From Isoetes taiwanensis (taxonomy: Eukaryota > Streptophyta > Lycopodiopsida > Isoetales > Isoetaceae), in contig JAJEKV010000024.1 of assembly GCA_021234155.1 (NCBI GenBank), forward strand, positions 12,996,913 through 13,060,912: DNA of 64,000 nucleotides. The letters run 5' to 3'. The translations under genes and the position numbers were made by a program. Each line of letters begins with the position of its first letter. The stretch's first letter is position 1. This document shows positions 47,393 to 61,010 of the stretch, one piece after another. Below the pieces are notes generated by a model. That model saw only the letters and a list, made by a program, of their open reading frames with translations. It did no database searches and was not told the origin of the DNA.

Positions 47393-48265
47393 TGTAGAAC
47401 GAATAATTTGTTCAGAATTGTGCATTTTGGGTGAAAACGTGATCAAGCGAGCAATGCCACGTGATCTTACCATGTTAAATTGCATAAAAATGGCATATTT
47501 GGCATATTTGAATGTTATTTGAAGATGTAACCTTGAAGGATTTATTTTTATAATAGTGGAAAATATGGGAAGCTAAGAAGAGCATATTTATTTAATCTAA
47601 CGGTGGAGATTTATGGAAAACTAATGGTGGAGATCAAAAGCCCTATTTCGAATTGAAAAGGCATAAGGCAAAAAAAGGGTTACGGTTGAAGGAGCAGAGG
47701 AAGGAGGAGCCGATCAGGGAAGAGAGGAGCGGATATAGGAGAGCAGCCACCGGATTTGAAAGGGCAGGAATGGATCAGATAGGGCAAGGGATTCTGAGAG
47801 AGAAGTCGGATTGGGAGCAGACAGATTCCGGAAGGGACATTTAGATCAGAGAAGATAGAGTTTGAGCATTTAGGGCGGCCGACCGGTCTGAGAACCATGA
47901 AGAGTCTCCGGCCAGATCGATAGTTTTGTGGTCATATTACGAGATGAAAGTCCGTTTCATTATTCCGTTATGCAAATCTAAACTATGAATATGATTCTTG
48001 TTTATTATGAAGCTTGTTGTGATGCATTTCCATTACTGTGTTTATGGCTTATTTATGAGACAAGTGCTATGGATATTTGGTGTATTCAGATCTGAAACTA
48101 TGGAATATAACTCTGGTTCATTATCATATTACTTGTTATGAAATGTCTCCTGTGAATCTTTAAATCCTGATCGCTATATCTGGTTACCTGGGTTCAATTC
48201 CCTGTGTATTGATAATGAATTATCTGCTGGCTATATTGTTCCTACACACACGAAAACCGTCTACA
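47393..48265 (+). repeat. 3' LTR
   Basis: 873 bp, the partner of 41061-41925. The first 290 bp and the last 330 bp look almost identical to the 5' copy. Differences are concentrated in the middle (about 47710-47730 and 47873-47960), where both substitutions and indels occur. Confidence 0.95.
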
Positions 48266-48309
48266 CTGCTGCCTGCACCTCCAGATGTAGATGCGTGACC
48301 AGTAGCCAT

Positions 48310-49140
48310 TGCTTGGACCTCGCTGACAATGTCTGTTAATCTGAATCCTTGATTACACGAACTAAAGGAAGACGTATATATGCAAAGGAGCAAGCTCACA
48401 ATGCATATGTTACGTCGACGTTCCGTACAAGAATCAAAGGGGGTTGGACGGGACCCTATAGGATATTCTATGGAAGCAGATGCGAACCCAAGGCTGGAAA
48501 CCACTGGGACGGATTAAGCTCACATTCCAGTATCCAACATCAGGCTCGTGACACGAAAAACGACACCTCAAAAGCAAACCGTTTCCCAAGGAGTATTTTG
48601 ACTCAACCTGGCAGTCAACGTTTGAGGTGAATTCTAGGGCTAATCACGTTTTTCTTATATATACTATTAATAGTGCCACAAAACAGGCCAAACAGAGGCG
48701 CAAATATTTTTTTTGCTTAGTAAATTGGGAAAAAACAAAAAATTTTCGCGTGCACGCGAAAAGCAATGATTCGTCGCTTGAACTTTTTCTACGGCACGCT
48801 GTGAAATCGAGAATTGCGTACACAAAATTTAAATTTTTGCCACAGCGAAAACAACTAGAACGCAGCGACGCTGCGAAAAAATTCGCGTCTGACAGCGATT
48901 TTGTTATTTTTCGCACGCTGAAAAAAATGGTTTCGCAGCGTCGCGATTTCGAAGGGTTCCGGCGTCGCGTCGAAAAAGTTTTCGCGTATGCGATCTAGTT
49001 GTTTTCGCGTACGCGAAAATCTTCCGACGCCGGAATTGTTTTTTGCCGTATTTTTTACGTTTTATACGGCAAATTTGTGTCGTATCATACAACTCATACG
49101 TATTCTGTATAAAACGTACAACGTATTGAACCTATCCCTG
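48310..49140. promoter_or_regulatory. hAT right subterminal region and transposase promoter side
   Basis: This lies between the transposase start and the right terminus. At 48700-49030 it holds variants of GCGTACGCGAAA (for example TTCGCGTGCACGCGAAAA and TTTTCGCGTACGCGAAAA), mirroring the left end. The next 100 bp, rich in CGTATT/AATACG, lead to the terminus GAACCTATCCCTG. On the minus strand this should drive the transposase; no core promoter element was pinpointed. Confidence 0.7.
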
Positions 49141-49148
49141 GACCTAGT
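49141..49148. repeat. Target-site duplication, right copy (GACCTAGT)
   Basis: Exact match to 31612-31619. Confidence 0.9.
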
Positions 49149-49934
49149 GGGTAATATGGATGGCAAATAATAGACAGAAGCATACACTAGAAAGCAATAG
49201 TAGGGACCAGATGTGCAAGACAAGAAAATGGATTTCCCACACAATCATATGAACGGAAACATCACCGTCGGACACATTCTTGAACTCTTTTAGCTTATCT
49301 CTATGAGTATGTTAAGTACTTTCAAAGGTGTATACATCTTTGTCTGGAGGGAAGATGTTCTATCTCTTCAAAAGGACTTGTAATGCCCCTTGATAATATG
49401 AAAAAATAAATTTTGGTTACGCATTATGTTGGACACGTACCTAGAAGAAAAATTATAAGCAAGCAGGGCTAAATATCATGCTTTAGCCTTCACAATTAGC
49501 TTGTACCTCGACAAATTATACATCAAATGTATTATAATTTGTTGCAACCCTAATGGCACATTCTCATGCAATATTCATTTTATATTTTAACCTTTTCGAA
49601 TGTTCTTAATACTAGAGTTATTACTGGAACTATTCTGGCTTCATCCACCAGCATTGGTCCAGCATACCCTCCACCACTTAAGCCAATGTACCTAATAAGA
49701 GAAATTTCCATTTCACAAGATACCACACTTTTTGAATCTTTACTCGATTCTTTATGACCATGGAGGATTTCATGTCCAAAAGATTTACTGATATGTTATG
49801 GTGATTGTCGAAACTTCATAGATTTCAGTAGTTTTTACACCAGAACAGAACTGCATTCTTCAAACTTTTTAGCATAAAAGGGTCCAAACCTTTCTAAAAT
49901 AAAAAATAATTGACATTTCTGGCCGCAAACCTTG
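49149..49934. other. Intergenic, nothing recognised
   Basis: AT-rich, only short frames, no repeat noticed. Confidence 0.5.
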
Positions 49935-52349
<2,415 letters not shown>

Positions 52350-55345
52350 CATAGATAGATTCAATATTCCATACGTTTTATACAAAATACGTATTATTCA
52401 TATGATACGGCACAAATTTGTCATATAATACGTAAAAAATACGGCAGAAAACAATTCTGGCGTCGGAAGATTCTCACGTATCGAAAAGAACTAAAGTGCG
52501 TACGCGAAAGTTTTTTTTTTTTTTTTTTTTTTTTTGAAGAACTGTGTCATCAATATATTAAAAGAATGGTAATGTTACAAAGCAAGTGAGGAGGAAGGAG
52601 AACTGCCCCAAAGAGACAGCGATACCTCGACACTCCACAACAAACTCACAGAAAAACTGCAACTCTACTGCTGTACAAACCGACCATCACCATCTACAAC
52701 ACCCAAGAAGTCCCGCCAAATGGCAAACTTCCGCTCTACTACTCCGGGAACACCGTAAAGCTTTGAAATAGCTTGTACCGAAGTCGAGGAATCGAGAGGC
52801 CGCAGGATGTTGACTCCCCTCGAAAGATCCACAACCGCCGCTTCCCAAATCAGCCACACCAACCAAGCCACGCGACAAATGCAAGGCTTGCTGCCGCAAG
52901 AGCGCCAAGCACCAGATACACATGAAGCAAAGAATCTGCCGGCTAGTCAATCTCACACGAAACAGAGCCCTAACCCAATCCGTGCAGCCCGCAAGTGAGG
53001 GCATAAAACCGCACAATGCTCCACAGCCTCACGATGAAGGCCACAACAAGGGCAAAGAGAGGGCTCACACCCAAATTTAAACCGACTCACAAGGGCATTC
53101 ACCGATCGACGGTGCACCACCGCCACGAAGCACCCTAACCTTCGATGGGGAAGTGAGCTCCATGTCCACGCCCAAACCGGCGCCATCGAGAACCCGGAAG
53201 CCGCAGAGACCACTTGCTCTGGCGGGGGGTGTGTCATAAATAGCCAAAGACCCGGTAAGAAGACCGCACAAAGCAAGAAGACACAACATCCGGATGAACC
53301 TTCCAAACCCGCACCACCACATCATCCCGAGGGACTATAGGTATATGTAGCGGAATACTCCCCCGCCACGCGTGTTCCCGTGATAGCCCTGGCCACACCC
53401 CTCAGCGAAAAGCGAGCTCGAAAGAACTCCCACCGAAACTAGCTGACCACCCCAATACCAATCCTCCAAGGTGAGCACAACAGCTTCGCCTCCAACGGGG
53501 AACAAGGTCCGAGAGCATGCTGATGGCAGCCAAGGGCAAGTGCGCAGGGGGTAGAGGAACCCATAAGAAAGGAGAAGAGTGGTGATAAACTGAGGCATAA
53601 TCTAGCTGGAAGAGCACACGCACATGATCCCAAGCCCGCAACACTCCTGTGAGAAAAGGGGATGCATGTGGGAAAGGCCGGAGACCATACAACAGTGCCC
53701 AGGGCAACTCCACATGCACAGACGGCTTCCCAAATGCCACACAATGGCGAAGAGACTGCAACAACAGCGCCGCACCAGGAGAAGATGCTCCATCCTGCAG
53801 AATGCTCCAAACAAACTTGGAGACCAACACCTTACTATGCAGCGCTAAATCCAGAATGGCCAAGCCCCCATCCTCCCGGGGGCGGAGACACTTCCACCAA
53901 GCTACTTTAACAACTGCCCCTTCATCATCCCCGCCCCACACAAAATTTGAACAATCTTATCCAAAGCCACAGATCTTACCCTCGGGAGCTAGCATCGCAG
54001 ATGTCAGATACACATGAGTGCTACAAAGTACTGACTTGGCAATAGTGATCCTACCCGCCATGGACAACTTGCTACCCTTCCACCAATTGAGGTGTTTCTG
54101 CAACCCCTGCAAAATCTCATCCCACACCCTCCCCATGGAAACATCCCCTCCAAAGGGAATACCCAACAACTTAGTACACACATTACCTGGAAGCACCTTC
54201 CAAGGGAATAGAGCCAAACAAGGGGGAGGCAGAGTTAGCTGGGCCCATAATGTGCACTTGGTCAGGGCCTATACCAACTCACCACACATCCGTTGGACAC
54301 ACTCGGCAAACTGGTTAATAATCTGCTGGCTACCATCCTGCATCCGAAGCCCATCCACCACTCCCTCCTCCACCGCAGCCAAAAACAACCGAGACAAAGG
54401 CCTCGCCACAATCAGAACAAAAACGGCGCCAAAGGGCACCTCGACGCACCCTCCGCCTAAGGAGAAAAAGGCGGAGGGTTCACCCCGCACACCACCGTAG
54501 TCCGCGTTTGACCTATGCAGCTTCATGATCGTCTCAGTAAAGCGTGGCCCACACCCTCAACGCTAACATCATGGCGCATAAGAACTCCCCAACGGACACT
54601 ATCGTAGCTTTAGCAAAGTCAAGCTTAAGATAGACAATGCTTTGACTGTTCTTTCCGCCCAATAAAGGCCCTCATAAGTCCGCGGCAACATTAGTCAAAA
54701 TGTTCCTCCTGGGGACAAACCCGCATCGCACCTTACTAATGGAAGAAGTCAATACCGGCTTCAACTTCTCTGCCAGGGCTTTCGCAATAATCTTATACAC
54801 AGAGGACAACAAGGAGATGGCCTCCAATCATTAATAGTAGAAGGCTGCTTAACCTTAGGAATCAAGGAAATGCATGCGGTATTCAAGATCCTATCCATTT
54901 GAGAAGACTGCAGCAACTCAAGATACACCTGGTACACTGACTCACCAGCCCACTCCAATGGGTCTGAAAAAACTCCACAGGGATGCCATACAGCCCAGGA
55001 CATTTATCCTTGGCCATGCACATACATGCCGCCGCTAAATCCTCTCTGGAGAGCTCCTGCTCCAAGCTCTCACGCTGGTGAGGCAGAATAGATGGCTTAA
55101 CAGCCCCCAAAACAAGCTTCTTCATTGCGTACACGAAATAGTAAAAACCGCGTACACAATTTTTTTTTTCCGCGTACAGATTTGAAATTTGAATTTTGCA
55201 TATGCGAAACTTTCTAGTAAAGTGCGTACGCGATTTTTTTTTTTTCGTGTGCAGATTTGAAATTTGCATTTCACGTACGCGAAACCTTCTAAACCACGTA
55301 TACGAACGCGAAGCAATATACAGCGCGTACGCGAAAGCGATTTTT
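52350..55345. mobile_element. Degenerate second end of the same hAT family, split by a LINE
   Basis: From CATAGATAGATTC at 52350 the sequence follows the reverse complement of 49140-49000 with about one change every 8-10 bases (shared CATACGTTTTATAC, ACGGCACAAATTTG, GCGTCGGAAGATT and the GCGTACGCGAAA motif). At 52510 it is interrupted by an oppositely oriented LINE and resumes at 55126 with further GCGTACGCGAAA variants up to about 55340. No transposase or opposite terminus was found to the right, so this is a truncated or solo end. Confidence 0.75.
52510..55125 (-). mobile_element. L1-type LINE, minus strand, degenerate, inserted in a hAT end
   Basis: The 3' A-tail appears as a T run at 52511-52533, after which the minus strand carries a broken ORF2. 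From 5' to 3' on that strand: CPGLYGIPVEFFQTHWSG (about 54960-55010), SLIPKVKQPSTINDWRPS (about 54820-54870, the RT start), LLGIPFGGDVSM and LSMAGRITIAKSVL (about 54020-54180), WWKCLRPREDGGLAILDL (about 53850-53900) and a C-terminal Cys-containing region (PSLCPCCGLHREAVEHC, about 53000-53060). The RT middle, including the YADD box, was not found, so there is an internal deletion. It is much more GC-rich than its surroundings. TGCGTACGCGAAA at 52497-52509 and TGCGTACACGAAA at 55126-55138 look like a 13-bp target duplication with one change. Confidence 0.8.
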
Positions 55346-56149
55346 TTTTTTTTTTTCCCTTGCGTGGTTTTGAAGGTTCATATGCAAATGCTCAAATTTG
55401 CAAATTGATCTCCGTTTTAAATGCTGATCAGATTAATAAAGAGTACGGGTTTACCCTTATATTACACACCATATATCTGGTTTAAAACAAAGTGGGCATG
55501 TTCCTCATTTGCCATTTGGCCAATTTTTTTTTTTTTAAACTGCCATTTATATGGCTACCATTCCATGACCTATCATTGGTGGGTACTAGTAGAACTAGTG
55601 AACAATTTTGTAGCCAATGAGTTCGATAGCTACAATTTTAAAAGGAAAGGACTGTTGTATAAAGATGCAACCGCATATGAAGCAATGATTTTTCCGGACC
55701 TTGGACTCAATTTTGAGATAAGGACTCTCCTACAGGATGGCTTGAATGATGTCTGAAGGTAACACTAACTACTCTATTTGATTATACAATGCATTCAAAG
55801 GCTTGTAAGTAATATTGGGTAGTGAATGACCTCTGCTATAATGGTAGGGGGCTGCCCATTACAGCATCAAGTTAAGAGGTCTGACCTACCTGACAGTAGG
55901 TGGTAGGATTTTTCTTATTATTATTATTATGCCATTGGCATCTTTAATTTCTTTCATTGAACTTCTACTGCCAAACATGGGTATTGGTAGATGGTCCATC
56001 TACATTCTATATTGTGGATATATTGCTCTAATAGAATACATTTTCAATTAAGGCACCTAATCAGCCATGTAAATATAAATCATATTGGAACTTCATAGAT
56101 AGCTTTCCGTCGGTGTATGACTTGTATGGTGTTTCCTCTGTTTTAGCCG
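55346..56149. other. Intergenic
   Basis: A 111-codon frame at 55421-55756 has no recognised domain. A short (TTA)n run near 55915-55930 follows a G/T-rich stretch and could be the tail of another small LINE remnant. Confidence 0.4.
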
Positions 56150-56176
56150 CCGGAATCCCACTGGATCCCGCCCTCT

Positions 56177-57046
56177 ATGGCCACCTCGACAAAGATGCAT
56201 GCGTTGAAGAAAAGAGCCATAATTTGGACACCTCGTCCCCATCGAAAGCAGGTATCTCAGGCTGAGGCAATCGGGGTTGTACAGAACAGGCCGATTCCCT
56301 CCAGGCTAAGGCCGGCAAGCTTGAGGCATCACGGGACCATCCGCGAGAGGGCGCGGCTCAAGCGGCTTCTCCAATGGAAGGAGCGAATTTCCCTTGTGGA
56401 AGTTCCGGCTTGGGGATTATGATTGCGGGAGGAGCCCAAAAGGCCGAGGACCGTGATAAGAGGGGAGATACAAGCAACAACGCAGCTAGTCACGAAGATG
56501 GGGCACCGCTTGGATAAGGTCCACCAAAGAAGTGGATGGAAGACATGGCGCAAGCACGGGCCGACATGAAGGGGTTGCTCCCAGATTGTACAAGTCACAA
56601 GCATGGCTGGTCGGATAGATGCTAAGGAAAAGGATGTGGAAGCGGTGCGGGGGAGGCTCCAATTCCTTGATGAAGCAAAGGCAGACAAGCAGGAGATGTC
56701 AGGAAGATGCTCACATATAGAGAACCATATGGCCCACTTACAAAGAAGAAATGCGGGACCTCCGAATGGAGGTGCAACGAGTCCGAGTGCACCACGTCAT
56801 TCTGCACCAGCACCCCCATACCGCAGAGGCCGAGGTGGCTCAGGGGAATCAGCGGGTACTGCCGTGGAGGAGCAAGACATCCGTGCACGCCGCCTCAACC
56901 TTATTGTGCGGGGATTGCCGGAGGAGCAAGGCGAGGATTTGCGGGTAAGCTTACCACCCTGGTACTTGCAAAGCTCCAATTACAGGATTTGGTTATCAAG
57001 AGTCCAATCAGATCGGAGGACCGAGCATGAGACCTCGGCTAGTTAA
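56177..57046 (+). pseudogene. LINE ORF1-like remnant
   Basis: Three shifted frames encode a basic N-terminus, then charged helical sequence that may be a coiled coil (GRIDAKEKDVEAVRGRLQFL, about 56600-56665). A Pro/Gly/Arg linker follows (APPYRRGRGGSGE), then ARRLNLIVRGLPEEQGEDL (about 56885-56943), typical of the start of the RRM-like domain in LINE ORF1 proteins. Its role would be RNA binding in the retrotransposition particle. Stops are present at about 56419 and 56550. Confidence 0.65.
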
Positions 57047-57499
57047 GTTTGCGCCTTGGATTGGGAGGCAAAATCTTTGTTGTTGCAACGCACGGGCCGC
57101 TTGAAAGGTACGCCCATATACCCGGATGTGGATCTCACGCCATCGCAACAACGGAAAGAAGCCAAGAGTTGGTCAAGATAAGAGAGATTCACATGTCGGA
57201 GGGGCTGCTGGGTTTGGTTAATGGCAAGATGAAGGTATATGTGCCTCCTCGCCGACGATTCTATGAGGCAAAGACTCCCACGAAAGCAGCAGCGGCGCCG
57301 CAGGGGCGAGCGGTCCAGGGGCATCGACGGGCAGGCCGTGGAGAGGGCGGATTGAGGCCTTCCACAACCGCAAAGACATCCATCGTGGTCCCGCGGAGCA
57401 AGCTGCCCGAAAGTTATTCCAACTACGCCAGCGCCCTCGGGCACTTCGGGATGGATCCACGGCCGCAAATGCAAAGATAGGGAAAGTGTCTTCGTGATT

Positions 57500-60400
57500 G
57501 TTTCCTCGGAATTGTAGGGGCTTCCCGTGGCGTATGGGCAAAGGGCTTGAATGGGATCGCGACAGACATGGACATCGCCTTCCCGCAGGAGACATGGGAG
57601 TATGAAGGGCATCGATTGCCGGACATTCGAGGATATCAAAGCATTTCTCACTTGCTAATGAGCCATGGCGCACGCTGGTGCGGTGGAGTGGCTTGCTACT
57701 TTAGGGATGCCTTAGCATGCAAGATCACACTTCAGAAGTCTGATGTGTTTAACCGCTACATGTGGGTAATGGTATTAGAGCCTGGTCATGTCCCATTGTT
57801 TCTTGCTAGCTGCTACATTCCCCATGTAGGCTCTAAGTTCTACCGGTACATGATGCGTATTACGGATGTCCGGATGCCGTATAGGGAACTGTATGATGAC
57901 ATAGACCGCTATAATCAGCAGGGACAAGTGTTTTTGCTTGGAGATTTCAATGCTCGTACGGCGCAGTTGCAGTCGGTGACCTTCCAAGGTGACGATAATG
58001 CTCGATCCGCTTTGGCTTTGAGGCGGCCGCTATTCGTAATACACGGCACTCCCGGGATATGGTGGCTAGACCATTTGGCGTGTACTGGTCCAGCTCTGCC
58101 GGGTTTTGACATGGTAATTTGTAATGGTATGCGCCGATGGCCACACTCGGGGGTGTTACTTTGCGGGAGTGATAGGCGGGATGGGGAGCTAGTGTGTTGG
58201 ATTACCTTCTCGCCCGGTAGCAAAGACTTGACATGGTTACACACCTCTCCATTGGCACAAGCTAACAGGGGATGAGGAGGTTTTGTCGGATCACTACCCG
58301 CTTTATGTCCGCGTTGAATTGGGAGCACTCAATAGCGGAGACACCGCAAAGGGGCGTGGAGGGTTACCATATATCCCACGCCATCGAAGCGAGGGGAAGT
58401 ATGAATCTGTGTTGGTGCAGGAATTACTGGGGGGTTTGATAGCTTCTACACACCGCAAGACGGTGTGCATGGCTGGTGAGGGCGCCGCTTGTACCGGGCC
58501 GAGGCTTCCTTTGTAAAGGAAGGGCCCTCCAAGGAGGGACACCGCGCATTTTCCCCGAGAACCCGTGGTTTGATGCTGATTGCAAGGCTCTAAAGAGCCA
58601 GCTGCGCTTGGTCATAGATCCACAGTTGCGGCCACAGGCCCTGCAAGACTATAAGCTCTTCCTAAAAGCCAAGAAGGGGAGATACATGGCAGAAACCCAG
58701 GAGCGCCTGTTTGACATGCTCATGGCAGAGCCAAAAGCTTTTTGGCGTAAGGTGTTATATAAGAAAGCCGGTGGTCGGTAATGTAAGTGTGGAGCAATGG
58801 ATGCACCGCCTTGGGGAGTTATATGACCCGCCAGAGCTAATGCCGTGGTCCCGGATCGTAGGAGAGGCAGCTCACGCCGGGAGGATGTTCAAAGAAGGTC
58901 TCGTGCATCCGGGCGAATGGCAAGGCAAAGGATTTACAGGGGCTGCAGGCCGAGCTGTTGAAATGGGGTGGCCCATCTGTGGTAGGGCCCCTGACGGTGA
59001 TCATTAACCAGGCTCTGAGCGAGGGGCTCCCCCAGGAGTGGATGGTTAGTAAGGTTGTTCCTGTTCATAAAGCTGGTAATACGGATGAGCCGGCGAATTA
59101 CCGGATGATTATGGTAAGCTCGCTGTTTGCAAAGCTCCTGGCAGGGGTGGTGGAGAAGAAACTTACTAAGTGGGCGAGGGGGGGTGCGGGCAATTGGCGG
59201 CGGGCTTTCGCCCGGCTCACTCCACCTAATCGACCATATCTTCACTTTGAGAGTGTTGATGGAGGCAAGCGGAATGAGCGGCAGGGACTTGTATTCTTTG
59301 CTTTGTAGATTTTAAGACCGCGATATGATACCGCCCCCAGAGACATACCGCGGGCGAGAGGTTGCAAGAATTGCGAAGTTCCACAGAGTTGCGAGAATGT
59401 GGTGCACCGCCTTTATGATGGGATTTATGCCGCGACCGCCTTTATGAGGATCGGCGGTAGCTAGCACTATGGGAGTTAAGCGGGGCTGCCCGTTGTCTCC
59501 AACGCTTTTTGGGTTGTATATTGATAGCTTGGAGACGTGGATGCAGCACCATGGGGGAGCCGGGGTGCAATTATCTGATGCGACCTCTGTGAGCCAGTTA
59601 CTATATGCGGATGATGTAGCTTTGCTAGCTCATACGGCCAGCCAAGATGCAAGAAGCATTTGGATGCCCTCGGTGGGTTCCGTGGGGCAACGGGAATGAC
59701 AAGTGAACTTGCACAAAACTAAGCTTTCGCAATCCTCGTCCTCGCAACACCCTATCCCGGAGTTCTATTGGCTGGGGGGCGGGAAGTGGAGATGGTGCTG
59801 AGCTTCAAGTATCCGGGAATTGATTTCACTACTAACATGCCGTGGGATGAGTGTGTGGAGAGAAGAGCCAGTCTGTTTGGAAGGCTTTATATGCAAGTGC
59901 AAAAAAACGCGTGTTGCCGGATAGATCTCTCGTGGATCGGGCGAGGAGAGCACACCTGTTTAGAGCTTTGGTTGAGCCGGTCTTTGCTATATGGGGTGGA
60001 GGTTTGGGGCCCAAGAAGTTAGCAAAAATACGTGGGATAGGTTGGAAAGGGTGCGTAAAGCTTTCTTGACATATAGCTTGGGAGTGAAGGACACCGTACC
60101 TTATCGATTTTGTTGTATGAGACGGGGGTTCTCGCCTTTACAAAGATTACGCTATCGCGAAGGCATCTTACTTGCTTCCATAAGGTGGATGGGATGGATG
60201 AGCATCGCTTGCCCCCAAAGCCCGTGTTGTTAACGCAGGGGCTCCCAATGGGTGAAGAGGGTATGGCACGAGCAATCGTAAGGGATGGTTTAGGAGGTGG
60301 TCTATGGATTACCAACAGATGGTGGCACCGGCGATTCCGATCGATTGTGAGAATGGGCAATTGGATGCGGGCTATCTTTGCCACTCGTGGGATGCCTCTA

Positions 60401-60835
60401 CTCTTGCAAAGCCCAAGGCAGAGCACTATCACGCCGATTAATCCCAGCCTTGAGCATGGACCCCATCGGCATTTGAAAGCACACATCTCTGTGAAGAAAC
60501 GGAGAGCTATTGCCGCCATAAGGACGGGTTCCCATTACCTCTAAGGTGAGACAGTCATTTGGGGGTGAATGGCGGGCACGGGATCCCGAGGGAGGAGAGG
60601 ATATGTCGGTGTTGTGAGATGCACGCGTGATAGAGGATGAGCACCATGCCCTCCAAATGGTGCCCAAAGATATGCCCATGTCCGAAAGCAAAGGCACACC
60701 GATCTTAGATGCTCGACACACCGCTACATCGATTACTCGCATCACCTATGGTAGCCGACCGGGAGCTTACATCCTGGCAGATTTCGGCCGTCAGACTTGC
60801 TCTTCTGGGGCATGGTATTTGAGAGCCTACTGTTA
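57500..60835 (+). pseudogene. LINE ORF2 remnant: endonuclease and reverse transcriptase
   Basis: The endonuclease frame 57547-58275 has AFPQETWEYEGHRLPDIRGY, WVMVLEPG, FLLGDFNAR and DMVICNGMRRWPHSG; SDHYPLYV follows in another frame at 58288. RT remnants: NPWFDADCKALK (about 58560), KVVPVHKAGNTDEPANYRMI (about 59050-59108), GVKRGCPLSPTLFGLYIDSL (about 59472-59531) and QLLYADDVALLAH (about 59596-59634). After RT: LLYGVEVWGP (about 59985) and a Cys/His cluster ERICRCCEM ... EDEHHALQM (about 60596-60660). At least eight frame changes and stops were noticed. Confidence 0.85.
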
Positions 60836-61010
60836 GGGTTTTTCCTCCCAAGTGGGGGTTTTTTCATCCCGGTAGTAGGGTTCTACTGTACAGTTACATT
60901 GTTTGTTTTTGGTGTTGGGGTTTTTGGCTTTTTTGCCTGTTCTGTGCCGTCTCATAGGCCTCTAGCCTCCGTGGACGTTAAAATAAACTTCCTTCCTTCC
61001 TTCCTTTCTG

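Larger units (their letters stand above)
41061..48265 (+). mobile_element. Ty3/gypsy LTR retrotransposon, 7.2 kb, nested in the hAT transposase
   Basis: Long terminal repeats at 41061-41925 and 47393-48265 begin TGTAGA and end TCTACA. The 5-bp CTGCT occurs at 41056-41060 and again at 48266-48270 as the target duplication. Gag-like and pol-like frames lie between them on the plus strand. Protease, reverse transcriptase and RNase H remnants are present, but no integrase is found between 46470 and the right LTR, so it depends on another element. It interrupts the N-terminal coding region of the hAT transposase, so it is younger than the hAT insertion. Confidence 0.95.
38539..48309 (-). pseudogene. 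hAT transposase, split by an LTR retrotransposon and decayed
   Basis: Transcribed from the right end. The start is MATGHASTSGGAG with ATG at 48309-48307. The frame is split at 48265/41061 by the Ty3/gypsy element and continues at 41060. Domains in order: basic linker; BED-type zinc finger (ECVFCGYSS ... RIRAHILRERDVGVATC, about 40790-40890); DUF659/RNase-H-like core (SLVIDGWSN, VVMDNASNCKLAGELLE, SCQCHCLNLLLKD, about 39950-40420); NPGQTRFGP (about 39830); insertion domain; hAT dimerisation motif (SERNWSAYKYIHS, about 39080-39130); acidic tail ending at 38539. Lesions: a shift near 40620, TAG at 39934, shifts near 39800 and 39735, and TAG plus a shift near 39190. It would cut and rejoin hAT ends; this copy cannot be active. 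Confidence 0.9.
31620..49140. mobile_element. Giant hAT-superfamily DNA transposon, 17.5 kb
   Basis: Left terminus TAGGGATAGGTTC (31620-31632) and right terminus GAACCTATCCCTG (49128-49140) are inverted complements with one mismatch at the outermost base. Exact 8-bp duplications flank them. Both subterminal regions (about 31680-32060 and 48700-49125) carry many variants of GCGTACGCGAAA. A hAT transposase reads leftward from near the right end. Two unrelated genes (kinase-like, coiled-coil/RING-like) read rightward from the left end. A hairpin array lies between. A Ty3/gypsy element of 7.2 kb is nested inside, so the original size was about 10.3 kb. All three genes carry frame lesions, so this copy is no longer autonomous. 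Such cargo is not something I know for plant hAT elements. Confidence 0.92.
56150..61010 (+). mobile_element. Long LINE with ORF1 and ORF2 remnants, (CCTT)n tail
   Basis: Plus-strand GC-rich non-LTR element. ORF1 remnant about 56177-57046, ORF2 remnant about 57500-60835, 3' end GTGGACGTTAAAATAAACTT followed by (CCTT)n at 60989-61007. The same 3'-end pattern with other microsatellite tails occurs at 30.43 kb and 50.92 kb. The APE-type endonuclease and the RT box GVKRGCPLSPTLFGLYID place it outside the L1 group of the other LINEs here; the clade was not assigned. Frames are broken many times, so it is inactive. Confidence 0.85.

Noticed and set aside
46970-47485. Minus-strand frame beginning MQFNMVRSRG, identical to the start of the frame at 41153
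   Set aside because: Both starts lie inside the LTRs of the gypsy element. They are LTR sequence read backwards; the hAT transposase start is at 48309.
53624-54500. Plus-strand frames of 74-160 codons
   Set aside because: They are antisense shadows of the GC-rich minus-strand LINE.
56603-57673. Minus-strand frames up to 202 codons opposite LINE ORF1/ORF2
   Set aside because: Shadow frames in GC-rich DNA; LINE domains are on the plus strand.
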